From positions 2,852,001 to 2,916,000 of the forward strand of contig OY763407.1 in NCBI GenBank assembly GCA_963667425.1: a stretch of 64,000 nt of DNA, in the 5' to 3' direction. Both the position numbers and the translations under genes were made by a program. The notes beneath the pieces were generated by a model. That model worked only from the letters and a program-made list of their open reading frames with translations. It had not been told where the DNA came from and made no database searches. Positions 27,706 to 36,456 of the stretch are shown here, piece by piece. Source of the stretch: G963667425 sp963667425 [NCBI: bacterium]. GTDB lineage: Bacteria > UBP6 > UBA1177. Each line of letters begins with the position of its first letter. Position 1 is the first letter of the stretch.

Positions 27706-28926
27706 TTGACATACAACATCCTATTCGTTGATGATGAAATTAGAATCATAAGAGGAATAAAAAGGATGATGTTTGATATGCAGTCTGATTGGGAAATGTT
27801 TTTTGTCACAAGTGGTCAGGAAGCTCTTGAAATATTTGAAAGAGAAAAAATAGATGTAATAGTTTCAGATATGAGAATGCCTGGAATGGATGGCGGAGAA
27901 CTGCTTTCTAAAATAATGGATATTTCTCCGGAAACAATACGAATTATTCTTTCAGGCTTTTCTGAGCAGGAAGCTACTTTGAGAACTGTTAAGGTTGCTC
28001 AACAATTTATTTCAAAACCTGCAAACGGAGAAATTCTTGTTTCTACTGTTCAGAGAGCACTCGATCTCAGAAGATTATTAAGAAATGAAAGTCTTGAAAG
28101 GGTTATTGCCGGAACAGAAAATATTTTTACAAATTCAAAAGTTCATATGGATATAATAAAAGAACTTCAAAGACCTGACTGTTCAATGACCAAGCTTGCC
28201 GAGCTTGTTTCCCAGGATGTTATAATTGTTGCCAACATACTTAAAATGGTGAATTCAGCTTTTTTTGGTCTTCCTAAAAAAATAGTAAATATACAGCAGG
28301 CAGTTTCCTATCTTGGAATCAACACAATTCTTGCTCTTTTTCTCCACAGTGAACTTTTTTCAAAAGCAAATATTAGAAATGACAAGATTTTTTCAATTGA
28401 TTCATTCAATGAACATTCAATGAAAGTTGCTGCTTTTGCCAAAGAAATTTATGTCAGCTATACAGGCAGTTCAATTTTGGCAGATGATATAGTAATTGCA
28501 GGTATACTGCATGATATAGGCAAACTTCTTTTACTTACAATTCCCGGTTATTATAAAAATAAAAATGATGAAAATGTTACCAGAGTATATCGTAAACCTG
28601 AAGATGAGTATACAATTTTAAATTCATCACATTCTGAAGTAGGTGCATATCTACTAGGATTGTGGGGCTTTAAAGATAATATAGTAGAAGCTGTAGCATA
28701 TCATCATAATCCTTCTAAGATGTTTGGTAAAAAAGAATTTAATATGGTTTCTGCTATTCATATTGCAGAAGCTCTAATAATGAACAGAAATAACCTTAAC
28801 TATGATGATGGTGAAAATAATCTTGATATGGATTATATTAAAGAAATCGGAGTTGAAGATAAAATAGAAAAATGGGAGCGTTATTTTAGAGAATACATAG
28901 AAAATGGGGATATGAATGAACAATAA
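27706..28926 (+). CDS. Response regulator with HDOD domain
   Basis: The 406-residue product has an N-terminal receiver domain with phosphoacceptor Asp55 (IVSDMRMPGMDG) and signature Lys in FISKP. A long HDOD domain follows (about 140-360), including MTKLAELVSQDV, MVNSAFFGLPKK, AVSYLGINTI, GILHDIGKLL and YHHNP. HDOD domains are non-enzymatic signalling modules, though here the HDIGK motif is kept. I prefer a TTG start at 27706 because GGAGG ends 5 nt before it; the ATG at 27694 lies on that same sequence and has none. It overlaps the next gene by 11 nt. Confidence 0.88.
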   Translation: MTYNILFVDDEIRIIRGIKRMMFDMQSDWEMFFVTSGQEALEIFEREKIDVIVSDMRMPGMDGGELLSKIMDISPETIRIILSGFSEQEATLRTVKVAQQFISKPANGEILVSTVQRALDLRRLLRNESLERVIAGTENIFTNSKVHMDIIKELQRPDCSMTKLAELVSQDVIIVANILKMVNSAFFGLPKKIVNIQQAVSYLGINTILALFLHSELFSKANIRNDKIFSIDSFNEHSMKVAAFAKEIYVSYTGSSILADDIVIAGILHDIGKLLLLTIPGYYKNKNDENVTRVYRKPEDEYTILNSSHSEVGAYLLGLWGFKDNIVEAVAYHHNPSKMFGKKEFNMVSAIHIAEALIMNRNNLNYDDGENNLDMDYIKEIGVEDKIEKWERYFREYIENGDMNEQ

Positions 28927-30055
28927 AATCCTTTTTGTTGATGATGATGAGAGAATTCTTCGAGGATATAAGCGTCTTCTTATGGAGAAATTCAATATAA
29001 CAGCTTTTTCAGATCCTGTTGAAGCTATAAAACATTTAAAAATAGATAATTCTTTCTCTGTAATTATTTCAGATTTTAAAATGCCTGGAATGGATGGTGT
29101 CCGTTTTCTTGGTATTGCCAGAGAAATAGCTCCTGAAACTACAAGAATAATGCTTACTGGAAATGCTGACCTTGAAACAGCTGTAAATGCTGTCAATAAT
29201 GGGAATATTTTCAGACTGCTTTTAAAACCTTGTGACAATGATATCCTTTTAAGAGCAATTAGAGATGGAATCGATCTTTATCAGTTGCAGGTAGCTGAAA
29301 AAGAACTTTTGGAAAAAACCTTAAGAGGCAGTGTGAAAATTCTTATGGATGTTCTTTCTATTACTAAACCTGAAGCTTTCAGTTTTGCTCAACAGTCAAG
29401 AAAGCTCGCTTCAAAAATAGGAAAAAGGCTTAAGCTTGAAAATTTATGGGAAATAGAACTTGCTGCTATGCTTTCCAATATAGGTTATGTTACAATTCCT
29501 CATGAAGTTGTTAATAAAATTTACAAAGGAGAAGCGCTGGATAAATATGAAGCGGAAATATATAAAACACATCCTGCAATTGCAGAAAAACTTATTAGTA
29601 ATGTTCCCCGTCTTGAGAATATTGCTGAAGGTATCGGTCTTCAGATGTCTCCAAAATTGAAAATAGAAAAAAGCGATAATATAAATGTCAAATGGATCGG
29701 AAGAGTATTGAAACTGGTTACAGATTTTAGAAAAGATATACTTTCTTCAAAAAATGAGAAAGAAGCACTTGAGAAAATAAGGGTTAATTCTCAGGAATAT
29801 GATGATGATGCTTTTGCCGCACTTGTTGCAGAAATAATGAGTGTTGATGAGCAATATATTGTCAGGGAATATAAAGTTGAAGAGTTGGAAGACGGAATGA
29901 TTCTTGCCGAAAATATTCTTGATGAAAACAAAAATCTTATAATTCCTAAATTATCTGAAGTAACATCTATAATTAGAATGAGATTACAGAATTTTGTAAA
30001 AGTCGGAAGAACTATTCCATTCATAAAAATACTTGAGAAAGTATCAAAAGAGTAG
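28916..30055 (+). CDS. Response regulator with degenerate HD-GYP-like output domain
   Basis: The 379-residue product has a receiver domain with Asp53 (IISDFKMPGMDG) and Lys in LLLKP. The second domain (about 140-290) aligns in shape with the RpfG-type HD domain, but the metal-binding His-Asp pair is replaced by Ser-Asn (MLSNIGYVTIP, residues 187-188), so phosphodiesterase activity is unlikely. The C-terminal region (REYKVEELEDGMILAENI) resembles a segment found in other HD-domain regulators. It overlaps the REC-HDOD gene by 11 nt. Confidence 0.82.
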   Translation: MNNKILFVDDDERILRGYKRLLMEKFNITAFSDPVEAIKHLKIDNSFSVIISDFKMPGMDGVRFLGIAREIAPETTRIMLTGNADLETAVNAVNNGNIFRLLLKPCDNDILLRAIRDGIDLYQLQVAEKELLEKTLRGSVKILMDVLSITKPEAFSFAQQSRKLASKIGKRLKLENLWEIELAAMLSNIGYVTIPHEVVNKIYKGEALDKYEAEIYKTHPAIAEKLISNVPRLENIAEGIGLQMSPKLKIEKSDNINVKWIGRVLKLVTDFRKDILSSKNEKEALEKIRVNSQEYDDDAFAALVAEIMSVDEQYIVREYKVEELEDGMILAENILDENKNLIIPKLSEVTSIIRMRLQNFVKVGRTIPFIKILEKVSKE

Positions 30056-30080
30056 CTTTCATTGTTTTCGGGGAGGGGTG

Positions 30081-31202
30081 ATGGATATTAGGTTTGATAG
30101 AACGGGAAGCGCTTCAGGGCTTAAAGAGATAACAAGAGATATTCTTAAAAACAAAGATATAAAAACTCTCTTTGTACTTGGTTGTGATCTAAACGACTTT
30201 ACGCCTGAACTGTTAGACCCTTTTTTGAAGTCATTAAAAATTCCAATTTATGGCGGACTGTTTCCTTCGATTGTTTTTAATAATGAAAAGATTGATAAGG
30301 GAACTATAATATGCGGGATAACCACCGAATCCAATATTAAAATTATTCATGAAATCAGTAACAAAGAAACAGATTTTGAGTTTTTAATTGGTGATACATA
30401 CAATCATTATATGAATATGAAGACAATGTTCATTATTGTTGATGGTATTTCAAAAAGAATAGCTGAGCTCATAGAATCTCTTTTTAATATTTACGGGCTT
30501 GATATAAATTATCTTGGAGGATCTGCCGGATCGATGAGTTTTGAAATGAAACCATGTGTGATTTCAAATGAAGGTCTCCTTCAGGATGCTGCTATTATTG
30601 TTGGAAGTGAAATTAAAAGCGGAGTAGGGGTTAATCACGGGTGGAAAAGTATAAATAAAGTTTTCAGAGTAACAGAATCCGATAAAAATACGATATATTC
30701 GTTAAATTGGAGACCAGCTTTTGAAGTTTATAAAGAAGTTGTAGAGGAACATTCAGGTAAAAAATTAACAAAAGAGTCATTTTTTAGCTTGGCTAAATAT
30801 TACCCGCTTGCAATTAGTAAGCTTGATGCTGAAAGTATTGTGCGTGCACCTTTTTATGTAGGGAAAGATGATTCTATTGTCTGTTTTGGGGAAGTACATC
30901 AGGAATCAGTTATAGAAATTTTTACAAGTGATCCTGATTCAATAATTAATGCAGCCGAAAAAGCTCTTAATTCAGGTATGAATGCTTTTTCCGAAAATGA
31001 AAGCGACAGACTTGTCGTTTTTATTGATTGTATTTCAAGATCACTTGTGCTGGGAAATAAATTTCAGGAAGAGCTTAATGTTGTATCTAAAACAAAATTT
31101 CAAACTATAGGCGCTTTAACTCTTGGTGAAATTGCAAATAATGGAAAGGACTATCTTGAATTTTATAATACTACAGCCGTTATAGGAGTATTAAGTAAAT
31201 GA
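30081..31202 (+). CDS. FIST domain sensor protein
   Basis: The 373-residue soluble protein has a FIST N domain (ending near YLGGSAGSMSF) and FIST C domain (from about WRPAFEVYKEVV to VFIDCISRSLVLG and TIGALTLGEIAN). FIST proteins bind small ligands; the NosP type carries haem and inhibits a neighbouring histidine kinase. The ATG at 30081 has GGGAGGGG just upstream; the longer frame overlaps the previous gene without such a site. Its TGA overlaps the kinase start by 4 nt, so the two are probably made together. Confidence 0.88.
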   Translation: MDIRFDRTGSASGLKEITRDILKNKDIKTLFVLGCDLNDFTPELLDPFLKSLKIPIYGGLFPSIVFNNEKIDKGTIICGITTESNIKIIHEISNKETDFEFLIGDTYNHYMNMKTMFIIVDGISKRIAELIESLFNIYGLDINYLGGSAGSMSFEMKPCVISNEGLLQDAAIIVGSEIKSGVGVNHGWKSINKVFRVTESDKNTIYSLNWRPAFEVYKEVVEEHSGKKLTKESFFSLAKYYPLAISKLDAESIVRAPFYVGKDDSIVCFGEVHQESVIEIFTSDPDSIINAAEKALNSGMNAFSENESDRLVVFIDCISRSLVLGNKFQEELNVVSKTKFQTIGALTLGEIANNGKDYLEFYNTTAVIGVLSK

Positions 31203-32614
31203 CAGTTGAAAATATTAGAGAAATACAGCTCTTTTATGAAATATCAATATCAATAGGCCAGAGTCTTGATTTAAATAAAATGCTGAGAGAGTCTCTTTCT
31301 GTTATACTCAGAAAACTTAACTGCTCAGGTGGCGGAGTTCATTTTTATGAAACAGAAAAAAACAAGTATGTTTATAAAGACGTCTTTTCTACTCCAAGAA
31401 ATATTTCTAAAAACATTGCTTACATAGAAGCTCTTAAAATGCTGCCTAGAGAAATGGCATTGAAACAAAAATCAGAATTTATAAGTGAACTTCCCTTGCT
31501 TGGAGAGAGTGATTATGGCTTTTATGTCATTATGGAGCTTCCGGATGTAGGCTTTTTAGTTCTTTTAAGAAATAATGCTCAGCTTTCAGATGAGATAGTA
31601 AAATCACTGAAACTTCCTTTGTCCAAACTTGCAGTATCATGTATAAGCTGCAAACAGAATATGGAGTTAAGTCTTTCAAGAGAAAGACTTGAAAAAGGTG
31701 TAAAAGAGAGAACTCTCGAGCTTTTAAGATCTAATGAGCAGCTTAAACAGGAAATTGAAGAGAGAAAGAGAATTGAAGGTGAAAGACTTCGAATGGAAGT
31801 TGAACTTAGAGAATCCAAGAAAATGGAGTCAGTTGGAACTCTAGCAGCAGGTGTTGCACATGAAATAAATACTCCTATGCAGTACATAACCGATAATACA
31901 GCTTTTTTGAAAAAATTTATTGATATGGTAGATCCAATACTTAGAAAGATTGAAGAATTTGATTTCGAAGATGATAATGATCGTTCAATGGAGCTTTTCT
32001 GGGATGTAAGGAATCTCTTTAATGAAAACAAAGTTGCATTTATGAGAGAAGAAGCTATTGACGCTATAAATGATTCTCTTGAGGGAATAAAGCAGGTTAG
32101 AAATATAATTCTTGCAATGAAGGAATTTGCGCACCCTGGTACTAAAGCAAAGTCTATCTCAGATATCAATAAGGCTCTTGAAAATATTCTTACTATTTCA
32201 AGAAATGTCTGGAAATATACTGCAAAGCTTGAACTTGAACTGGATCACACACTTCCTGAAATAAACTGTAATATTGACGAACTTAATCAGGTTTTTCTCA
32301 ATATGATAGTCAATGCTACAGATGCCCTTGAAGAGAAATACGGCAAAAGTATGGAAGGAAGGATTTTTGTAAGAACAAAAAACAGCAATGATAGTGTTAT
32401 CATAGAATTTGAAGATAATGGTTCAGGTATTCCTGCTGAAATTATAGATAAAATATATGATCCTTTTTTTACAACCAAAGAAGTCGGTAAAGGAAGCGGG
32501 CAGGGTCTTGCAATATCGTATGATATTATAGTCAACAAACACAAAGGTTTTATTGACGTTGAATCAAGTGAAAAAGGAACTTTGTTTAAAATAGCTCTTC
32601 CGCTAAAGATTTAG
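31199..32614 (+). CDS. Sensor histidine kinase with GAF-like N-domain
   Basis: The 471-residue kinase has no membrane segment. Residues 1-155 look like a GAF domain, followed by a coiled coil (about 155-205). The H box GVAHEINTPMQYI has phosphoacceptor His221. The catalytic domain carries N box (NQVFLNMIVNATDALEE), G1 (DNGSGIP), F (DPFFTTK) and G2 (GSGQGLAIS). This is the cytosolic type with a long linker between H and N boxes. It is translationally coupled (ATGA) to the FIST gene and can phosphorylate the two receivers upstream. Confidence 0.93.
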   Translation: MTVENIREIQLFYEISISIGQSLDLNKMLRESLSVILRKLNCSGGGVHFYETEKNKYVYKDVFSTPRNISKNIAYIEALKMLPREMALKQKSEFISELPLLGESDYGFYVIMELPDVGFLVLLRNNAQLSDEIVKSLKLPLSKLAVSCISCKQNMELSLSRERLEKGVKERTLELLRSNEQLKQEIEERKRIEGERLRMEVELRESKKMESVGTLAAGVAHEINTPMQYITDNTAFLKKFIDMVDPILRKIEEFDFEDDNDRSMELFWDVRNLFNENKVAFMREEAIDAINDSLEGIKQVRNIILAMKEFAHPGTKAKSISDINKALENILTISRNVWKYTAKLELELDHTLPEINCNIDELNQVFLNMIVNATDALEEKYGKSMEGRIFVRTKNSNDSVIIEFEDNGSGIPAEIIDKIYDPFFTTKEVGKGSGQGLAISYDIIVNKHKGFIDVESSEKGTLFKIALPLKI

Positions 32615-32627
32615 TGAATTAATCTTT

Positions 32628-33707
32628 TCAGTTATTATAAAAATCACTGTTGTGATAATTCTTAATGATTTCTTCTATTACTATTTTTAAAATCGCAAAC
32701 AAAGGTACAGCTATAAGAATTCCGAGAATTCCACCTATTTCTCCTCCGGCAAGAAGGGCAATAATTACAAAAACAGGGCTTATTCCAACTTTTTTACCCA
32801 TAATGTTGGGAGTTATCAATATGGTGTCAAGTGTTTGAATGATTCCAAAAACCATAACAATCTTAATAACCATCAACACTCCGCCATTTATAATTCCTAA
32901 AAGCAGAGCGATAATAAGTCCTGTAAACAGACCTGCATATGGAATTATGCAAAAAGCGCCTATCATTGCTCCAATACTTCCCCCTCTTTCAAGACCGGCG
33001 ATTGTAAGCCCAAGAGCATAGAGTGAACCGAGGACAAAGCACACGGTAAGCTGCCCATGGATAAATCCGCTTAATATAGTATCAAACTTTTTTATCCAGG
33101 TCATTATATAGTCTTTTCTTTTGGTCGGGAAAAGTGATATTATTGCGGCAGTTATTTTGTTATAGTTATACGAAGTAAAAAAAGTTATAACCAGAAAAAT
33201 AAAAAATCTTATTATGAAAGAAAATACTGAAAATGCCTGCTTAAAAAAATTACTGAAGATATTTGATACAGGATCAAAAAGAGATGGTGCGCTGGAAGCA
33301 TAACTTGTAACGCTTTTCATAATGCTTGTTTTATCGATAACTATTTCATATCCGAGTTTATTTGCAATCTCGGTTGTCCATGTGAGTGCTGATTTAGTAA
33401 GATCTGGTAATGAAACAATCATTTCTGTTATTTCTTTAATAAAAACAGGCAAAACCAGAAGGGCAAGAAATAGTATTAATATGAAAATCAGAAATAGAGA
33501 TGATACTGTTGCCGCAATTCTAGGGAATCGCAGTTTTTTTTCAAAGAGTTTTATTAATGGTGATATTGCATAGGATACAAAAAAAGCAACGATAATTATC
33601 GTTGTTATCGATGGGGCAAAAATTATGAAAAAAATGAATAATAAGAAAAAAAGGAGTGGAATCCACCCCTTTTTTCCAAATAGGAATTTGCTGATATTTG
33701 AAGTCAC
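32628..33707 (-). CDS. AI-2E family (PerM-like) membrane permease
   Basis: This 359-residue integral membrane protein has about eight helices and the family features QLTVCFVLGSLYALGLTIAG and the C-terminal VGISPVFVIIALLAGGEIGG followed by PLFAILKIV. Family members include Na+/H+ antiporters, the AI-2 exporter TqsA and other solute permeases, so the substrate is open. The start is GTG with AGGAG upstream. It lies 15 nt after the PEGA lipoprotein and converges on the kinase gene. Confidence 0.9.
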   Translation of the reverse strand: MTSNISKFLFGKKGWIPLLFFLLFIFFIIFAPSITTIIIVAFFVSYAISPLIKLFEKKLRFPRIAATVSSLFLIFILILFLALLVLPVFIKEITEMIVSLPDLTKSALTWTTEIANKLGYEIVIDKTSIMKSVTSYASSAPSLFDPVSNIFSNFFKQAFSVFSFIIRFFIFLVITFFTSYNYNKITAAIISLFPTKRKDYIMTWIKKFDTILSGFIHGQLTVCFVLGSLYALGLTIAGLERGGSIGAMIGAFCIIPYAGLFTGLIIALLLGIINGGVLMVIKIVMVFGIIQTLDTILITPNIMGKKVGISPVFVIIALLAGGEIGGILGILIAVPLFAILKIVIEEIIKNYHNSDFYNN

Positions 33708-33722
33708 ATTAAACTCCTGAAT

Positions 33723-34043
33723 TTATTTTTTCTGAAGTTTACACTCTATTGTTTCTTTTGCATCACTGATGTAAACTTGTGTTCTATATGGCTTGTATCC
33801 TTCTTTTTCAATTTTTATATTGTGAGTTCCAGGGCTTAATTTAAGAAATCCAGGGCGACCATCAAATTGTTTTGTCTCTCCCTGAAGAACTCCATCAACA
33901 TAAACAGATGCAGTATTCGGTTCACAGTAGATAGCAAGTAATCCTTCATTGCCTTTTGTATCAACAGTTTCTCTTGGAGGAGAACATGATATAAGAGCAA
34001 AGGATATCATAAAAAATGTCAGTATAAATAATCTTTTTAACAT
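33723..34043 (-). CDS. Small PEGA-domain lipoprotein
   Basis: The 106-residue product has a lipoprotein signal (ALISC at residue 20) and one PEGA domain (about 35-105) with ASVYVDGVLQGET, KLSPGTHNIKIEKEGYKPY. PEGA domains are small beta folds of envelope proteins. It follows the CsgG-like gene after 13 nt and precedes the permease gene. Confidence 0.88.
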   Translation of the reverse strand: MLKRLFILTFFMISFALISCSPPRETVDTKGNEGLLAIYCEPNTASVYVDGVLQGETKQFDGRPGFLKLSPGTHNIKIEKEGYKPYRTQVYISDAKETIECKLQKK

Positions 34044-34056
34044 AATAAGCCTCCAT

Positions 34057-34986
34057 TTATTCAGCTAATGTTACCTGATCTCCTTCCTGAAACCCTGAAC
34101 CGTCTTTAATTTCACATACGGAACCATTTTCTCCAAACCATCCTGTAATCTCTATTTTACCTTTAAGTTTTCCTGGAGCTCTGCCCATTGCAACACCAGT
34201 ATCAGGGTCTGTTATCATTTCTCCAAGTGTTCTTACAGTAAGAACGTCTCCTATCTGAAGACCGGTTTGTCTGCCTGCGTTTATAAAAATTCCTGAATCA
34301 GCAACTTTTGCGATTTTGCCGCTCCATTCCATTTTATCAAGACTTTTTACAAGATTGCCTATAACTTTTACTATTGCAGCATTAAGGGCTTTGCCATTTA
34401 ATGTTTCGTCATATCCCTGAGAAGAACCGAATCCAAGAAATTGAGATGATTCTGTGCTTGCTTCCCCTGTGCCTGTTTCGGCAAATATTATGGCACCAGT
34501 TGTTGTATCTATGGCTCTTATATCAACAACGGCTCTAACTGTCTGTTTTTTTGATTTAAAAACACCTGCATCCTGACCGCTTTTCTTAAATCCAAATTCT
34601 GTTATTGAACCAACTATGAGAGCATTTGCTCCAAGTAACTGACCTGCTTTTGCAGCAGTTTGTGGATTTACAGCACCACTTTGACCTAATGCCTGCTCAT
34701 TCATAACTTTTCCAAGTTGTTCTCTTTCAATTACGATAAATGCTTTTGATTTTACAAGATGTGTTGCGAGTTTATCTGAAGCCGATGTTCCAATTCTTCC
34801 CTGACCATAAGACGTTTTATTAACAAATTCAGAGATAGCAACTCTTTTTTTAGGTCCGGTTGTAACAAGTTTGGAATAATCAATTTCAGGTTCTTTTTCT
34901 ACAGCTTTCTGATTCTTTGGACCTGCACATGAAATTGCAAATAAAACAGCAGTTACAATAAGGGATAACTTTAATAATGATTTCAT
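34057..34986 (-). CDS. CsgG-family lipoprotein with FlgT-like C-terminal domain
   Basis: The 309-residue product has a lipoprotein signal (AISC at residue 20) and a CsgG domain (about 45-215): KRVAISEFVNKTSYGQGRIG, LGANALIVGSITEFGF and VDIRAIDTTTGAIIFAETG. A C-terminal domain of about 85 residues (SGIFINAGRQTGLQIGDVL ... DPDTGVAMG) resembles the SH3-like end of the flagellar ring protein FlgT. CsgG proteins form outer-membrane pores or envelope rings. No curli genes are nearby, so a ring or assembly role is more likely. GGAGG precedes the ATG. Confidence 0.85.
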   Translation of the reverse strand: MKSLLKLSLIVTAVLFAISCAGPKNQKAVEKEPEIDYSKLVTTGPKKRVAISEFVNKTSYGQGRIGTSASDKLATHLVKSKAFIVIEREQLGKVMNEQALGQSGAVNPQTAAKAGQLLGANALIVGSITEFGFKKSGQDAGVFKSKKQTVRAVVDIRAIDTTTGAIIFAETGTGEASTESSQFLGFGSSQGYDETLNGKALNAAIVKVIGNLVKSLDKMEWSGKIAKVADSGIFINAGRQTGLQIGDVLTVRTLGEMITDPDTGVAMGRAPGKLKGKIEITGWFGENGSVCEIKDGSGFQEGDQVTLAE

Positions 34987-35026
34987 TCTTTTACCTCCAG
35001 AATATCAAAATCTAAAATTTGTTCAT

Positions 35027-35635
35027 TTATTTTGAGTTTTTAGCAATGTTTTTAATAAGTTCTTCAGCTGCAGTTTTTGTAGCATTTGATATAGCTTTTG
35101 AACCTGCTGCAGTTTCATTTATGTGAACCTGAGCATTGTTTGCCGTTGCTGTACCAAGTATTTTCCCATCTGTCACTCTTATTGCTTTTAATGAAACAGA
35201 TGCCTGAACGCTTTTCATGGCTGTTCCCGAAATGCCTGCTGAAAGTTTTGCCAATGCTTTTCCTGTTATTACTATATCAGCTCCTGCTGTAATAGCAATT
35301 TTCTTTGCTTCGTCGTTTCTCAGATCTGGTGTATTGAAAGGCGGTTTTAGAAAAATTTCATTGTTTTTTAATGATGAAGAATCATATACATCATAATCAT
35401 TATCGGAAAGTACCTGTATAAGAATGTTTTCACTTTCTCCCATGTCTGTCTGTTCTGTAGAGGTGTGTCCCCACCAGTAAGAATAGGATGTATTTCCTAT
35501 ATTCTGTTCTGCAATTAGTACAGTGACTTTTTTCTTTTGTTTTAGATTTAAAGTTTGTGTGTCTTCCGCAAAAAGAGCAAAAGAGAGCAAGATCAATATC
35601 AAACAAATAGGTTTTATGAAAATTTTTGCTTTCAT
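35027..35635 (-). CDS. Exported protein resembling a TolB-N/FlgT middle domain
   Basis: The 202-residue product has a signal peptide (about residues 1-23, ending FALFAED). The mature part has alternating strands and helices with KKKVTVLIAEQN, AITAGADIVITGKALAK and VQASVSLKAIRVTDGKILGT, the pattern of CsgG/TolB-N-like domains. The ATG at 35635 has GGAGG 6 nt upstream; the longer frame starts on that site. It lies between an LPP20-like gene and the CsgG-like gene. Specific function unknown. Confidence 0.65.
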   Translation of the reverse strand: MKAKIFIKPICLILILLSFALFAEDTQTLNLKQKKKVTVLIAEQNIGNTSYSYWWGHTSTEQTDMGESENILIQVLSDNDYDVYDSSSLKNNEIFLKPPFNTPDLRNDEAKKIAITAGADIVITGKALAKLSAGISGTAMKSVQASVSLKAIRVTDGKILGTATANNAQVHINETAAGSKAISNATKTAAEELIKNIAKNSK

Positions 35636-35646
35636 TGGATCCTCCA

Positions 35647-36456
35647 TTAGTTATTTATAATTACTACATCACCCTTTTTAAGGGTATCTGAAGACAAAGA
35701 TTTTTTTAAAAGATCTAAATCTTTATCCGAGATTACTATGTCTGTCTTGTTTTTTATTTCAACAGAATTTATTTTAATGTATTTTTTATCTTTAATTATG
35801 TTTATGTCTCTATAATATTTTACAGATATTCCTCTATTTCTTATTTCACTGTTTAACAATGGATAAGAATAGATGATCTGTCCTGATTTTGAAATTATTT
35901 TTGGAAAAAGAGCCGGTTCATATTTTGTTTTCTTAGGTATTTTTATAACAAGAAGAGGCTCATTACCTTCAAATGATTCAGTAGATGTGACCATTTCTTC
36001 AGGAACCACAAAGTTGCTAAAAGATTTTAAAACAACATCCATGTCAAAAGAAAAGTAAATATCAGAAGAACCATCAGAAAAAGTCTGTGTATCGGTTTTT
36101 ATTATCCGGCTGCATATGGTATCTTTTAATTTTGACCTATCTTCATTACTTTTGAGCAATGAATCTATAGTTTCTTTTTCTGAGAAAATAATTTGTGTGA
36201 AAGCTCTGTAAATTTTGTTACAGGCATTAATTTCAGCTGTTTTTTCCGATTTTAATCTTGCAACTTCGTAATTTTCTGTAAAAAAAGGAAAAGCACCATT
36301 TCCTACAGTCGTTATTGTAAGTTTTGACCAATTAATAAAAGAATCTTCTTTTTTGATTATATGATCACTATTTGTTTTTTTTGTTTCACCATAGATGAAA
36401 AGTGGTAAAAAAACTATTATAAAGAGTAAAATTTTAATGTTTTTCAAATATTTCAT
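35647..36456 (-). CDS. Exported LPP20/FlgP-like protein
   Basis: The 269-residue product has a signal peptide (about 1-24, LFIIVFLPLFIYGE). The first domain reads TVGNGAFPFFTENYEVARLK, then EKTAEINACNKIYRAF, a pattern like LPP20/FlgP proteins, where a glycine-rich strand is followed by an alanine-containing helix. The C-terminal half resembles nothing I know. I start at the ATG at 36456, which removes 22 non-signal residues; even so it overlaps the end of the preceding gene by 23 nt. Confidence 0.6.
   Translation of the reverse strand: MKYLKNIKILLFIIVFLPLFIYGETKKTNSDHIIKKEDSFINWSKLTITTVGNGAFPFFTENYEVARLKSEKTAEINACNKIYRAFTQIIFSEKETIDSLLKSNEDRSKLKDTICSRIIKTDTQTFSDGSSDIYFSFDMDVVLKSFSNFVVPEEMVTSTESFEGNEPLLVIKIPKKTKYEPALFPKIISKSGQIIYSYPLLNSEIRNRGISVKYYRDINIIKDKKYIKINSVEIKNKTDIVISDKDLDLLKKSLSSDTLKKGDVVIINN

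Noticed and set aside
30033-30080. Longer start for the FIST protein
   Set aside because: It would overlap the previous gene and lacks a ribosome binding site, while GGGAGGGG precedes the ATG at 30081.
31579-32169. 196-codon minus-strand frame inside the histidine kinase
   Set aside because: Serine-rich composition typical of antisense reading; the kinase motifs on the plus strand are clear.
34057-34986. Curli secretion operon
   Set aside because: Only the CsgG-like gene is present; no csgA, csgB, csgE or csgF-like gene lies near it.
36434-36456. Frameshift joining the GT5 domain and the next gene into one glycogen synthase
   Set aside because: The downstream gene has a signal peptide and no GT1-domain motifs, so it is not the missing half.
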